NCBI GenBank assembly: GCA_943787205.1
Contig: CALSLN010000004.1
Span: 1 to 64,000, forward strand
From: an uncultured Rhodospirillaceae bacterium
Lineage (GTDB): Bacteria; Pseudomonadota; Alphaproteobacteria; Rhodospirillales; Rhodospirillaceae
Direction: 5' to 3'
Length of the DNA: 64,000 nucleotides
The position numbers and the translations under genes are program-made. Below, one piece after another: positions 19,166 through 27,729 of the stretch; within the stretch, counting starts at the first letter, position 1; every line of letters starts with the position of its first letter. A model generated the notes under the pieces. It was not told the DNA's origin. It did no database searches and saw only the letters and a list, made by a program, of their open reading frames with translations.

Positions 19166-19217
19166 GAATATTATTCTTAAATACACGATAAAGTGATTGC
19201 TTTATAGGAATATATTC
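19166..19217. promoter_or_regulatory. Paired AT-rich palindromes, candidate Lrp/AsnC sites
   Basis: GAATATTATTC (19166-19176) and GAATATATTC (19208-19217) are similar palindromes, about 42 bases apart centre to centre, or roughly four helical turns. The second sits in ATAGGAATATATTCTTCTAT, which resembles the TAG-AT-rich-CTA form of Lrp-family sites. They lie between cysE and the lrp-like gene, as expected for autoregulation. Binding is not shown. Confidence 0.4.
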
Positions 19218-19306
19218 TTCTATGAAGCCCTATATTGACGTTGGCGGCAGATTCGGCCGCCTCTAAAAGAATGATTTTTCTCCGGTAGCGCAGCAAGGAT
19301 ACGGCT

Positions 19307-19774
19307 ATGGACCCCATTGATCGTAAGATTCTCGGCCTCCTCCAGGCCGATGCCTCGGTTTCCGTTGGTGAGATCGCCTCTAAAGTCGGTCTGTCGCAAA
19401 CCCCGTGCTGGAACCGCATTCAAAAAATGGAAGCGGCTGGCGTCATCAAAGGGCGCGTTGCTTTACTCAACAATAAGAAGCTCAATCTTGGTCTGACCGT
19501 CTTCGTGCAGTTGCGGACCCAGCAACATGATGATGTCTGGCTCGCTAAATTCTCACGGGCCGTGTCAGACATGCCAGAGGTGGTCGAGGTCTATCGTATG
19601 GCTGGCGATATTGATTACATGTTGCGCGTCGTCGTGCGCGACACCGAGGCCTACGACCGGTTCTACAAGACCCTCATCAAGAAGGTCCCACTGCACGATG
19701 TGTCGTCGTCCTTCGCCATGGAAGAAATCAAATACACCACGGCTTTGCCCATAGACGTCGACCGCGCAGCTTAG
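19307..19774 (+). CDS. Lrp/AsnC-family transcriptional regulator
   Basis: The 155-residue protein has the family's winged helix-turn-helix at residues 3-60 (PIDRKILGLLQADASVSVGE, then VGLSQTPCWNRIQKMEAAGVI). The RAM ligand-binding domain follows, with MAGDIDYMLRVVV as its signature. Family members sense amino acids. It is divergent from cysE and may control it or the M20 peptidase gene that converges on it from downstream; either target is inference. Confidence 0.93.
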   Translation: MDPIDRKILGLLQADASVSVGEIASKVGLSQTPCWNRIQKMEAAGVIKGRVALLNNKKLNLGLTVFVQLRTQQHDDVWLAKFSRAVSDMPEVVEVYRMAGDIDYMLRVVVRDTEAYDRFYKTLIKKVPLHDVSSSFAMEEIKYTTALPIDVDRAA

Positions 19775-19789
19775 GCTTACTGCAAACCT

Positions 19790-21256
19790 TTATCTGACAC
19801 TCGCCGGAGCAGCCTGCCCTTCGGGAATCACGGTTCTGAATGGCGCATCGCCTCGGCTCTCGCGCCAGTCGGCTTTCACACGTGCCATGAACACAGGGTC
19901 GGTGTAGAGGTCGATGGCCGTCGCTGTGATTGTTTTCGCCGCCGTCACTAGCGCTTTGGTACCAATGGTTGTGCCCGTTGCGGCCACCACAGGCCAGGAG
20001 TGCGTTGGGAGGCCGTAGCCGTAAGACGCGACACCAAGCCCACCCACGGGAACGAACCAGGAAATATCACCAACATCTGTTGAGGCCCGGGCCGGTGTGG
20101 GTTCGTCGGCAAGGGGCTGGATCGTCATGGACAGCGCTGGCGTATCATCATCGCCAATGGCGCGGCCGAACGGGTCTTGGAATTCCAATTGCGTGGTCCG
20201 CGCAAACGCTAACTCTTGCTTCTCCCACTTCGGAGCGCCAATGGCAGTTAGGTTTTTATGGGTCTGTTCCGACAACGCACGCACTGTAATCATTTCATGA
20301 ATCTCAGACTGGACTTCAATCTCTTCCAGTTCAGTCCGGCTCATGATGGCGGCGGCGCGGGCGATGTCTGAAACCCATTCGTAATAGCTCACAACATCTT
20401 CAAAGGTATCAGCGCGGATATAATACCAAACTTCGGCTTCCGGTGGCACGACGTTGGGTTGCCCACCGCCTTTGGTAATCACGTAATGAATTCGGGCGTC
20501 GGGTTTGATGTGCTCTCGCATGTAGTTCACGCCAGCGCTCATCAACTCAACACCGTCGAGGGCGGAGCGGCCTGACCAGGGCATGGCAGAGGCGTGGGCT
20601 GCGGATCCGCGAAACTTAAACTTCACATTGGCGATGGCTTTGGTGTTGCCATAGGAGGCCCTGTTACGATCACTCGGGTGCCAATTGAGAATCACGTCAT
20701 CGTCTTTAAAATACCCGGCGCGTAACATGTACACTTTGCCAATGCCGGTTTCTTCTGCAGGGGTGCCGTAGAGCTTGATGGTGCCATCGAAGCTTCCGGC
20801 TGCAATCAGCTCCTTAATCGCCATGGCTGCGCCAGTCGAACCAACGCCGAAGACGGAATGACCACAGGCGTGCCCCGCTTCTGGATTGGGTCCGATGGTT
20901 GGGGTCGGTGATGCCGCTTGAGACACACCTGGCAACGCATCAAATTCTGCCAGAATACCAATCACTGGCCCGCTGTTGCCATAAGTGGCGACAAAGGCTG
21001 TGGGCATACCGGCGACCCCCGACTCAACTGAGAAGCCATTGGCGACCAGCAGGTCTTGCAGTTCCTTGGAAGATTTACTTTCTGCCAGGCCAATTTCCGC
21101 ATAGGACCAGATATTCAAGTTTGCCGTTTCTAGAATCTGCGTCTGGCTATCGAGCCAGGACCATGCGTCGCGCTTTAAACGATCGACGTCGGCGGCAAAG
21201 CTCGCAGTCGTGGACATGAGTAACGCAGTCGCGGCGATTACGGTTGCTCTCAGCAT
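19790..21256 (-). CDS. Exported M20-family amidohydrolase (AbgB-like)
   Basis: I use the start at 21256 because GGAG lies upstream and a signal peptide (MLRATVIAATALLMSTTASFA) begins there. The mature protein is an M20 metallopeptidase: HACGHSVFG provides the first metal ligands and GTPAEETGIGK the Glu-Glu pair, followed by a dimerisation domain. It resembles p-aminobenzoyl-glutamate hydrolase subunit B, though that family is normally cytoplasmic. An exported form would act on N-acyl amino acids or peptides in the periplasm. Length (about 488 residues) is normal. Confidence 0.87.
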   Translation of the reverse strand: MLRATVIAATALLMSTTASFAADVDRLKRDAWSWLDSQTQILETANLNIWSYAEIGLAESKSSKELQDLLVANGFSVESGVAGMPTAFVATYGNSGPVIGILAEFDALPGVSQAASPTPTIGPNPEAGHACGHSVFGVGSTGAAMAIKELIAAGSFDGTIKLYGTPAEETGIGKVYMLRAGYFKDDDVILNWHPSDRNRASYGNTKAIANVKFKFRGSAAHASAMPWSGRSALDGVELMSAGVNYMREHIKPDARIHYVITKGGGQPNVVPPEAEVWYYIRADTFEDVVSYYEWVSDIARAAAIMSRTELEEIEVQSEIHEMITVRALSEQTHKNLTAIGAPKWEKQELAFARTTQLEFQDPFGRAIGDDDTPALSMTIQPLADEPTPARASTDVGDISWFVPVGGLGVASYGYGLPTHSWPVVAATGTTIGTKALVTAAKTITATAIDLYTDPVFMARVKADWRESRGDAPFRTVIPEGQAAPASVR

Positions 21257-21373
21257 GGGGGTGTCTCCGGAGTGAAATTCGATACCTGCGAGTGTCATTG
21301 AAGGACAGGGCGGGAGTCAAACAGCCTGTCGCAACGCGGCCACACGCCGGAAGCATGTGGCGCCGTGGGCCCG

Positions 21374-22447
21374 TTATTTGGTCTTGGGTGTCTCGCTGAG
21401 GCGGTTGGGGTCAATACCGAGGGCCGAGGCGCGATCTTCCCACTTCTTTCGGGCCAAAGCGCGCATGTCATCCACTTTGTCGTGTTCATCCACGATTTCT
21501 AATCCGAGGACGGTTTCCACCACGTCTTCCAAAGTGACCAAGCCCTCAACGGCGCCGTACTCGTCCACGGCCAGTGCAATATGGTCGCGATTTCCGATGA
21601 GGGTTTCGAACAAATTGGAAAGGGATAATGTTTCGGGGACAGTCGTGAGGGGGCGTTTAATATCAGCCAAGCATGTATCGGCATGCCCCTTAGCGAAGTG
21701 CAACAGGACATCACTCTTGATGACGAACCCTGAAACCTCGTCAGGCGTCTCGCCATAAACGGGGATTCGGGAAAAAGGTTGGTCCGCGTGGTCGTCAACA
21801 AACGCTGCGGCAGTTGTCGATTCGGCGAGGGAGAAAACAACCAGCCGTGGCGTCATGATGTCGCTCACGCGCAAATCATCTAGCTTCATGATGCTCTGAA
21901 AGATTCGCGTCTCGTGAGAGTCGAGTTGGCCTTGCGTTTCGCCCAGGTCGACCATGGCGGCGAATTCTTCACGGGTGAACGCGATGCTCGCTTTGCCATC
22001 CGTAATAACACTGGTGATTCGTTCTGACAGCCAGACGAACGGCCCCATGACTTTGATTAGCCAAACCAGCGAGTGTCCGACCACCGGAGCGAGACGCCGC
22101 CAATGGGTCGCGCCCAAGGTCTTGGGAATGATCTCGGACAACACCAAGATTAAGAGTGTAAGGATGCCTGAGAAAATGCCGATAACGGCGTCGCCAAAAA
22201 CCGCGGTGGCCTGTGCTCCGGCCCCGGCCGCGCCAACCGTATGCGCGATGGTGTTGAGGCTGAGAATCGCGGCGAGTGGTCGATCGAGGGTTTCCAGCAA
22301 GCCCGACAGCATCCCCGCTGTCTCGGGGCTCTTGTCTTTTAATGTTTGAACATAGGACCGGCGAATGCTCAGCAGGACAGCTTCACTGATGGAACAGAGA
22401 AACGAGACCACAAGGGCGAGGAGAACATAGAAGACTAAAAGGGACAT
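21374..22447 (-). CDS. CNNM/HlyC-CorC family membrane protein with CBS pair
   Basis: The 357-residue protein has a DUF21/CNNM membrane domain (about residues 1-175; four helices, including SICSISEAVLLSIRRSYVQTLK near the start), then two CBS domains (MTPRLVVFSLAE and LVTLEDVVETVLGLEI). The C-terminal CorC_HlyC domain present in longer members is missing; the protein ends soon after the second CBS. The family is linked with Mg2+ or Co2+ transport. It lies between two exported peptidase genes on the same strand. Confidence 0.88.
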   Translation of the reverse strand: MSLLVFYVLLALVVSFLCSISEAVLLSIRRSYVQTLKDKSPETAGMLSGLLETLDRPLAAILSLNTIAHTVGAAGAGAQATAVFGDAVIGIFSGILTLLILVLSEIIPKTLGATHWRRLAPVVGHSLVWLIKVMGPFVWLSERITSVITDGKASIAFTREEFAAMVDLGETQGQLDSHETRIFQSIMKLDDLRVSDIMTPRLVVFSLAESTTAAAFVDDHADQPFSRIPVYGETPDEVSGFVIKSDVLLHFAKGHADTCLADIKRPLTTVPETLSLSNLFETLIGNRDHIALAVDEYGAVEGLVTLEDVVETVLGLEIVDEHDKVDDMRALARKKWEDRASALGIDPNRLSETPKTK

Positions 22448-22473
22448 GATGACCCTATGTAAGGCGTATTACC

Positions 22474-23694
22474 TTACTGCACAAACGTTCCATCTTTCAG
22501 CCAGACCTCTCCATCGAGGGTGATAGTGCAGTCGAGGAGCAAGTCGCGCCACCGGAAGAAGCGGCCACTCACGGCGCCGCCTAGCTCGCCGTTATTGCCA
22601 ATTCCCAATCGAACCACACCTTTGCCGTAGCCATAATAAGCCACCCACCCCGGGGTGACCTCTGGGCTCAGCAACGGGTTAAAGCCAAGGCCAAACTCGC
22701 GGAAATATTTGGCGCTCTCTGGGGCGGCGTCTAGCTCGGCTTGCACGTGCTCTTCCCCGACATCAGCTGTCACGCCGGTAATCTTGCCATTGGTGTAGGT
22801 GATCGTCGCATTGGTAACGCTGTGTTCGTTCCACGCTGAGTAGGGGTAGACCACTTGGCCTTGCACCGTGGATTCCAGTGGGGCGACCCGGATCACGCCG
22901 CCGGGTATTTCCACTTCCCGATCTAGGAACGGGGCACCCTTGCGCATGCGCTTTGCGGAGGCGTCGCCATTCTGTTGAATGATGTCGCGGCCTTCTGCGC
23001 GAAAACGGATATCCGTGCCTGCGGGGGATGTGATGCGTATGTCAGCGTCGCGCATCGCCGCGATGAATCGGTCTTGGTGTTCATCCAAGGCCACAAGGTC
23101 TGTTTCCAAAATGGCCTTTTGGTACACCGCGTCGATCACCTGCATGGGCGGTGGTGGGAATCCGGGTAGTACATTGACGCCCGTGAGGCCGGTCACATTG
23201 CCGGAGGGGCTGTAAGCATCTGTCCAATGAAAATGGATGGTCCGCCGTGGCCCTGCTTTTTCCTGTAGCAAAATTTGTAGTGCTTTGTAGGCGGGTAGTG
23301 TTGGATTCGCGCCTGGCATCATCACGGAGGCGTCGATGTCTTCCAGCATTTTTACATAGGCGTCGCGTGATTCAGAGAATCCACTGCGAATAACGTCTTG
23401 ATCCCAGTCGATCGGGTAGGGTGGATCAAGGATGTCGATCACACCCATATCGATCGCGCCAGCCTGCATCACGGCGTAGCGAAAGTGGGGCACGAAGTCT
23501 TCAAACATGCCGGGCTGTGCCACCGAGAGAACCTTTTCGCCGGGCTCTAACTGTAACTGGTCAACGATCCGTTGCGCGACGGCTTTGTAGTCAATCGTGT
23601 GTTGGGGCAAGCCCGATTGCGCGTGCGCAACGGGGGCATGGACTAAGCTTGCCACAGTCCAAAGAGCAATAAATCCGGTAGTCAAAAATCTCAT
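22474..23694 (-). CDS. Exported aminopeptidase-like protein (M29-like)
   Basis: I choose the start at 23694 because AAGGGA lies six bases before it; two more in-frame starts lie just upstream. A signal peptide ends VAHAQ. The C-terminal half (FREFGLGFNPLLSP, YYGYGKGVVRLGIGNNGELGG) resembles M29 thermophilic-type aminopeptidases. Where that family has metal-binding histidines near the end (an HWD-type motif), this protein reads SGRFFRWRD. The expected metal ligand may therefore be absent. Activity is doubtful, and the family assignment is from memory of motifs. It starts close to, and in the same direction as, the FAD monooxygenase gene. Confidence 0.65.
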   Translation of the reverse strand: MRFLTTGFIALWTVASLVHAPVAHAQSGLPQHTIDYKAVAQRIVDQLQLEPGEKVLSVAQPGMFEDFVPHFRYAVMQAGAIDMGVIDILDPPYPIDWDQDVIRSGFSESRDAYVKMLEDIDASVMMPGANPTLPAYKALQILLQEKAGPRRTIHFHWTDAYSPSGNVTGLTGVNVLPGFPPPPMQVIDAVYQKAILETDLVALDEHQDRFIAAMRDADIRITSPAGTDIRFRAEGRDIIQQNGDASAKRMRKGAPFLDREVEIPGGVIRVAPLESTVQGQVVYPYSAWNEHSVTNATITYTNGKITGVTADVGEEHVQAELDAAPESAKYFREFGLGFNPLLSPEVTPGWVAYYGYGKGVVRLGIGNNGELGGAVSGRFFRWRDLLLDCTITLDGEVWLKDGTFVQ

Positions 23695-23704
23695 GGCCAT
23701 TCCC

Positions 23705-24790
23705 TTAGTCGACACCAATCTCATGATCCAATCCTAGCACCCACGGTCGAATAATGTGTTCTGCTTTCGGCGCCAGCCACGCTATGGCCGAGGGCACGCG
23801 CCGCACGATTTTGGACATCATGGTGTGGCCACGGGGTAACTCGGTCGCCCGTGCGACGGTTTTAACGACGGATTCAATCACCGGGCGACGTAAGGCTTCG
23901 TAATCGGCGATTCGGTTTTCGGCGACTAGAGCTGCGAAGACATAGGCATCTTCAATACCTAAATTCATGCCGCGCGCCCCAACGGCGGAGTGGATATGTG
24001 CTGCGTCCCCCGCGAGGCAAACGTTGTCCGCACATAAAGTGTCAGCGACGCGATGGGAAAACCCAAAGTCGGACTCCCATTCGATTGTACCAATGGTGGT
24101 GCCGGCGGGCGCATGGCTCAGCGGGTCAGCCACGTTACTGAAGATGCGCCAGAGATCGCCCTTGATGGGGAAAAATAACAGCGCGCCCTCATCCAACAGA
24201 AAGGCATGTGGGCTTGTGGGGTCGAGCGTGGTTGTGAGCCGGGCATCGCACAGATACCAGGGTTCCGGATAGCTTGAGCCAGGAAAGCCGCGTCCGAGTG
24301 TTTTACGCACGGTGCTATGGGCCCCATCGGCACCAAGCACGACGCTTGGCGTCAGTGTTTCACCACTTGAAAGCGTTACAGCAATGCCGCTGTCGCCTGC
24401 ATTTATGTCGGTGAGTTCAACACCACGTTCAACCGTGATGTTCCGCTCGGCCAGAGCCTCGGTAAGAAGACGTTCAGACTCTGCTTGGGAGAGGATCAGC
24501 ATGAAGGGGTAGGGGTGATCGATCCCACCAAGATTAATCGTCGCCAGTTTCCGGTCAGGCCGCCACAGGTTCATGGTGCGCGTGATTTGGCCCTGCGCGA
24601 GCATCGCTTCGGTGACGCCGGTAGACTCCAACAGCTCGAGCGTGCGGGCGTTAACCCCCAATGCCTTCGAATGCACTGACGGCTCCAGCGCCGCATCAAT
24701 AATGCGAGCTGGAATGCCGCGCTCTCTAAGAAAAAGCGCAGCGGAAAGGCCTGTTGGGCCAGCGTCCACAATAAGGGGTGTCTCAGTCAT
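23705..24790 (-). CDS. FAD-dependent aromatic-type monooxygenase
   Basis: The 361-residue protein has the three flavin hydroxylase motifs: an N-terminal dinucleotide site, the DG motif in VVLGADGAHSTVRK, and the GD motif in CLAGDAAHIHSAVGARGMNLGIEDA. This is the PheA/TfdB/UbiH-like group. The first motif reads IVDAGPTGLSAAL, with Asp in place of the first conserved Gly of GAGPTG, which is unusual. It is about 150 residues shorter than PheA-like members because the C-terminal thioredoxin-like domain is missing. It is divergent from the cueR-like gene, whose operator lies just upstream. Confidence 0.85.
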   Translation of the reverse strand: MTETPLIVDAGPTGLSAALFLRERGIPARIIDAALEPSVHSKALGVNARTLELLESTGVTEAMLAQGQITRTMNLWRPDRKLATINLGGIDHPYPFMLILSQAESERLLTEALAERNITVERGVELTDINAGDSGIAVTLSSGETLTPSVVLGADGAHSTVRKTLGRGFPGSSYPEPWYLCDARLTTTLDPTSPHAFLLDEGALLFFPIKGDLWRIFSNVADPLSHAPAGTTIGTIEWESDFGFSHRVADTLCADNVCLAGDAAHIHSAVGARGMNLGIEDAYVFAALVAENRIADYEALRRPVIESVVKTVARATELPRGHTMMSKIVRRVPSAIAWLAPKAEHIIRPWVLGLDHEIGVD

Positions 24791-24812
24791 GAGCCTAAGT
24801 GTGGCCCACCCC

Positions 24813-24842
24813 TTGCCCTTCCAGCAACTGGAAGCTTATATG
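24813..24842 (+). promoter_or_regulatory. CueR-type promoter/operator
   Basis: A perfect inverted repeat CTTCCAG-CAA-CTGGAAG (24818-24834) lies between a -35-like TTGCCC (24813-24818) and a -10-like TATATG (24837-24842). The spacing is about 18 bases. MerR-family copper regulators bind such a dyad in a stretched spacer. It precedes the merR-type gene by about 30 bases, so it is probably autoregulatory. It may also touch the divergent monooxygenase gene. Confidence 0.72.
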
Positions 24843-24873
24843 GGGGTATGGAACCCACCAAAGGAGAACCCTT

Positions 24874-25275
24874 ATGAATATTGGTGAAGCCTCCAAGCTG
24901 TCGGGTCTGCCGCCTAAGACCATCCGCTATTACGAGGACACGGGGCTCATTGCCCCGCCTGCCCGAGCCGAGAACGGCTATCGTAATTACACGGATACGG
25001 ATGTGCACAAACTCCGGTTCGTGCGCCATAGTCGGGGGTTAGGGTTCTCGGTCGACGAATGTTCGCAACTGTTGTCCTTGTATGAGGACAAAGACCGACA
25101 GTCCGGAGATGTCAAAGCCATCGCCCAAAAGCACCTCACCGAGATCGACGAAAAAATCAAAGAACTGCAGGAACTGCGTTCAACCCTGCATCACCTCGTC
25201 AATACCTGTCACGGCGATGGCCGCCCTGACTGCCCGATTTTGGAAGGCCTCGCGGACCCGGCGAGTGTGCAGTAG
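24874..25275 (+). CDS. cueR: MerR-family copper-responsive regulator (CueR-like)
   Basis: The start at 24874 follows AAGGAG. Residues 1-70 are the MerR winged helix (MNIGEASKLSGLPPKTIRYYEDTGLI). A dimer helix follows, and the metal loop near the C-terminus has cysteines in CHGDGRPDC, the Cys-x7-Cys spacing of CueR/HmrR, which bind Cu(I). The length of 133 residues is normal. The promoter carries a CueR-type dyad. The copper genes at 7-12 kb are candidate targets, although I found no equally good dyad upstream of them. Confidence 0.88.
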   Translation: MNIGEASKLSGLPPKTIRYYEDTGLIAPPARAENGYRNYTDTDVHKLRFVRHSRGLGFSVDECSQLLSLYEDKDRQSGDVKAIAQKHLTEIDEKIKELQELRSTLHHLVNTCHGDGRPDCPILEGLADPASVQ

Positions 25276-25371
25276 GCGCTCTCAGCGCGGCGACGCGCGT
25301 CGTTAAACCGTTCGCGTATGAATCGACCCTCACGCAGCTGATCTCAAACGAAAGCGATCAACTCACATTGG

Positions 25372-26292
25372 TTAATCCGCAGCGGAGTCTTTCCCGCGCC
25401 TGGTGAAGGCGTCACTGAGCAAATCAAAGACCAGGCGAATACGGCGGTTGGTGTGTAGCTCTCGGTGTGTCACCAGCCAAATCGGCACCGGCATCGGCGG
25501 AAACTCCGACAGCACCTGTTCCACACCAGGAGTAACGGCAGCCAGCTCGTTGGTCATAATGCACATCCCTAAGCCCTGCTTGACCATCTCCCAGGACACA
25601 TAGCCACTATCAGACGTGTATTTGAAATTGGCTTTGGTCAGCGGTAGGCCGACGGGCCCGATGGCGTTGAGATAGGAGGTGATATCTCCCGTGGCGACAA
25701 ACACGGCATTGGCCAAGTCATCGATACTTTCCGGGCGGCCATGGCGCTTAAGGTAGGACGGAGCCGCGTAAAAGTGACCAGACGTGCCTAGCACTTGTTT
25801 GGCAATGAGATCGGGCTGCTCCGGGCGAACATGACGGATGGCAATGTCAGCCTCTCGCCGTTTTAGATCGCGGATTTCGTTGGATGCCACCACTTCAATA
25901 TCAATCCCAGGCGCCAAGTCACGCAACTCGTCGAGAATTGGCGGTAGAGAATAGGCAGACAGCAGGTCGCTGGCCGTGATCACGACCAGCCCTTCAATGG
26001 TTTGCGATTGCCCGGACGCGGCGAGGGAAATTTGCCCCGCTGCCTCAGCCATAACTTTGACATGGCCGAGTAAATCCAGGCCGGCCTCGGTGAGGGACAG
26101 GGATCGACCGACCCTTTCGAACAAAGTTACGCCTAGGCTTTCTTCTAGGGCCGCGACCTGCCGACCAAGCGTAGGCTGGGTCAGGCGCAGAGCCCGCGCA
26201 GCCGCTGACAAAGAGCCCTCTTCCGCCGTAGCCAGAAAGGCGCGGGCTTGGTTCCAGTCAAAATTGATGGTCTGCCAGATCCGATTATCCAT
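25372..26292 (-). CDS. LysR-family transcriptional regulator
   Basis: The 306-residue protein has the LysR winged helix at residues 12-70 (ARAFLATAEEGSLSAAARAL, then LTQPTLGRQVAALEE). The effector-binding domain starts near residue 95 (GLVVITASDLLSAYSLPPIL). It is divergent from the DUF2306 gene, and the 85 bases between them hold two direct repeats that may be its site. The effector is unknown. Confidence 0.92.
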   Translation of the reverse strand: MDNRIWQTINFDWNQARAFLATAEEGSLSAAARALRLTQPTLGRQVAALEESLGVTLFERVGRSLSLTEAGLDLLGHVKVMAEAAGQISLAASGQSQTIEGLVVITASDLLSAYSLPPILDELRDLAPGIDIEVVASNEIRDLKRREADIAIRHVRPEQPDLIAKQVLGTSGHFYAAPSYLKRHGRPESIDDLANAVFVATGDITSYLNAIGPVGLPLTKANFKYTSDSGYVSWEMVKQGLGMCIMTNELAAVTPGVEQVLSEFPPMPVPIWLVTHRELHTNRRIRLVFDLLSDAFTRRGKDSAAD

Positions 26293-26317
26293 GCATTTAT
26301 GTATATCAAGAGTGCGT

Positions 26318-26346
26318 ATTTCCGCAATTTCTATTTAATTTCCGCA
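26318..26346. promoter_or_regulatory. Direct repeats in the LysR/DUF2306 intergenic region
   Basis: ATTTCCGCA occurs at 26318-26326 and again at 26338-26346, exactly 20 bases apart, or two helical turns. The region is otherwise AT-rich and lies between two divergent starts. This placement suits binding by the adjacent LysR protein, but there is no experimental support here. Confidence 0.45.
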
Positions 26347-26354
26347 TGAATATA

Positions 26355-26377
26355 CAGGCGTCCGAAAGGAACGCCTG
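26355..26377 (+). promoter_or_regulatory. Hairpin presenting the ribosome site of the DUF2306 gene
   Basis: CAGGCGT (26355-26361) pairs perfectly with ACGCCTG (26371-26377). The AAAGGA ribosome site lies in the nine-base loop, and the stem ends directly against the ATG at 26378. Such a structure could tune translation. Confidence 0.45.
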
Positions 26378-27034
26378 ATGAAAAGTACAGTCCCCTCTGC
26401 TTGGCTTGTTGTGGCCGCTTTGATCGCGTTATCCGCTGTCCCTGTCATTGGCGGCACCTTGCGGTTAGTCACCGTGGCTATGGGGATTGAACTCATACCT
26501 GGTAATGGGCGGTTCTTTGCAGCGCCCATATCTGTGACCATCCACATTTTGAGCGTGAGCGTCTTCTGCATGTTCGGAGCGTTTCAAGTTTCAAGCTCGG
26601 TGCGACGGCAGAATCCAGCGCGGCATCGTCGTACCGGACGCGTTCTGGTGCCGGTCGGTATGGTGGCGGCGCTATCGGGCCTTTGGCTGACACTGGTCTA
26701 CCCGCCAGGAGATTTAGACGGACCGGCGTTGTTTGTTTTCCGGGTCGTATTTGGCACGGCGATGATCGTGTTCCTTTGGCTCGGCTTTTCCGCAATTCGC
26801 CAGCGTGACATCGCCGCGCATCGGGCGTGGATGATTCGGGCCCTCGCCATCGCCCTTGGCGCCGGTACGCAAGTTTTCACTCACATTCCTCTATCGCTGT
26901 TTTCTGATCTTAACCGGGAGGCAGGCCGAGCATTGGCCATGGGTGGCGGTTGGGTTTTGAACCTATCAATCGCCGAATGGATTATTCGTCGCTCGTCTAG
27001 GAGGCGATCCAGTGCTGGGGCGGTTGCGCCATGA
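26378..27034 (+). CDS. DUF2306-type integral membrane protein
   Basis: The 218-residue protein has six or seven hydrophobic helices. The pattern agrees with DUF2306 membrane proteins: a VTIHILSVSVFCMFGAFQ helix, RRTGRVL, and DIAAHRAWMIRALAIALGAGTQVF, with histidines within or near helices. Family members have no firmly known role. The stop overlaps the methyltransferase start (ATGA), so the two are probably coupled. It is divergent from a LysR gene. Confidence 0.7.
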   Translation: MKSTVPSAWLVVAALIALSAVPVIGGTLRLVTVAMGIELIPGNGRFFAAPISVTIHILSVSVFCMFGAFQVSSSVRRQNPARHRRTGRVLVPVGMVAALSGLWLTLVYPPGDLDGPALFVFRVVFGTAMIVFLWLGFSAIRQRDIAAHRAWMIRALAIALGAGTQVFTHIPLSLFSDLNREAGRALAMGGGWVLNLSIAEWIIRRSSRRRSSAGAVAP

Positions 27035-27729
27035 CGTCCTATCCTACCATCCCTGTTTATGCCCGGTGGTTCGGCTCCTGGCAGGTCAGTGTGCAACGAC
27101 GCGCCTTGAGTGTTGGAGAATTGACCCAGCGTTATGATGACTCAGCCTCTGGCTGGCAGCAAACCGTCGACCGTCTGGGTTTCCCGTCCGCCTATGAATC
27201 CCTGCTGCGGCAAATTGTCGGCGAAGAAACGCTGTCTACCGTATTGGATTGCGGTGTCGGGACAGGGGCCCTGTCGCAAGCGCTGATTGATGCTGCGCCA
27301 GCCCCATTTGCTTTGACGGCTGTCGACGTATCGCCGCGCATGCTTGAGCAGGCTCAGATGACACTTGGCGGCACGAATGCGGACGTGACGCTGCGCCAAG
27401 CTGATGTGTGCGCTTTACCTTACGACGATCATACCTTCGACTTGGTGATGGCGGCCCACTTGCTGGAGCACCTTCCCGATCCGGGAGCCGCCATTGCGGA
27501 GATGGTCCGTGTGCTCAAACCTGGTGGTCGATTGGTCGTCTGCATGACCCGCCGTACCTTGTTAGGGATGTGGATCCACTTGAAGTGGCATACCCATCGC
27601 GTGACCGAAGACCAGGCTAGTCAGCTTTTATTGGACGCGGGTTTAGAGACTATCAAAAGCCTAGCCTTCGATTCACAGCTTTGGTGCCGGCGTCTGAGTC
27701 TGGCCAGCACCGGCCGCAAACCTCTTTGA
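27031..27729 (+). CDS. Class I SAM-dependent methyltransferase
   Basis: The 232-residue protein carries motif I in LDCGVGTGALSQAL, the acidic end of strand 2 in LTAVDVSPRMLEQA, and motif post-II DVCALPYDDHTFDLVMAAHLLEHL. This is the UbiE/Methyltransf_11 group. The last third may fold as a small cap, and the substrate is unknown. It is coupled to the DUF2306 gene by a four-base overlap. Confidence 0.88.
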   Translation: MTSYPTIPVYARWFGSWQVSVQRRALSVGELTQRYDDSASGWQQTVDRLGFPSAYESLLRQIVGEETLSTVLDCGVGTGALSQALIDAAPAPFALTAVDVSPRMLEQAQMTLGGTNADVTLRQADVCALPYDDHTFDLVMAAHLLEHLPDPGAAIAEMVRVLKPGGRLVVCMTRRTLLGMWIHLKWHTHRVTEDQASQLLLDAGLETIKSLAFDSQLWCRRLSLASTGRKPL

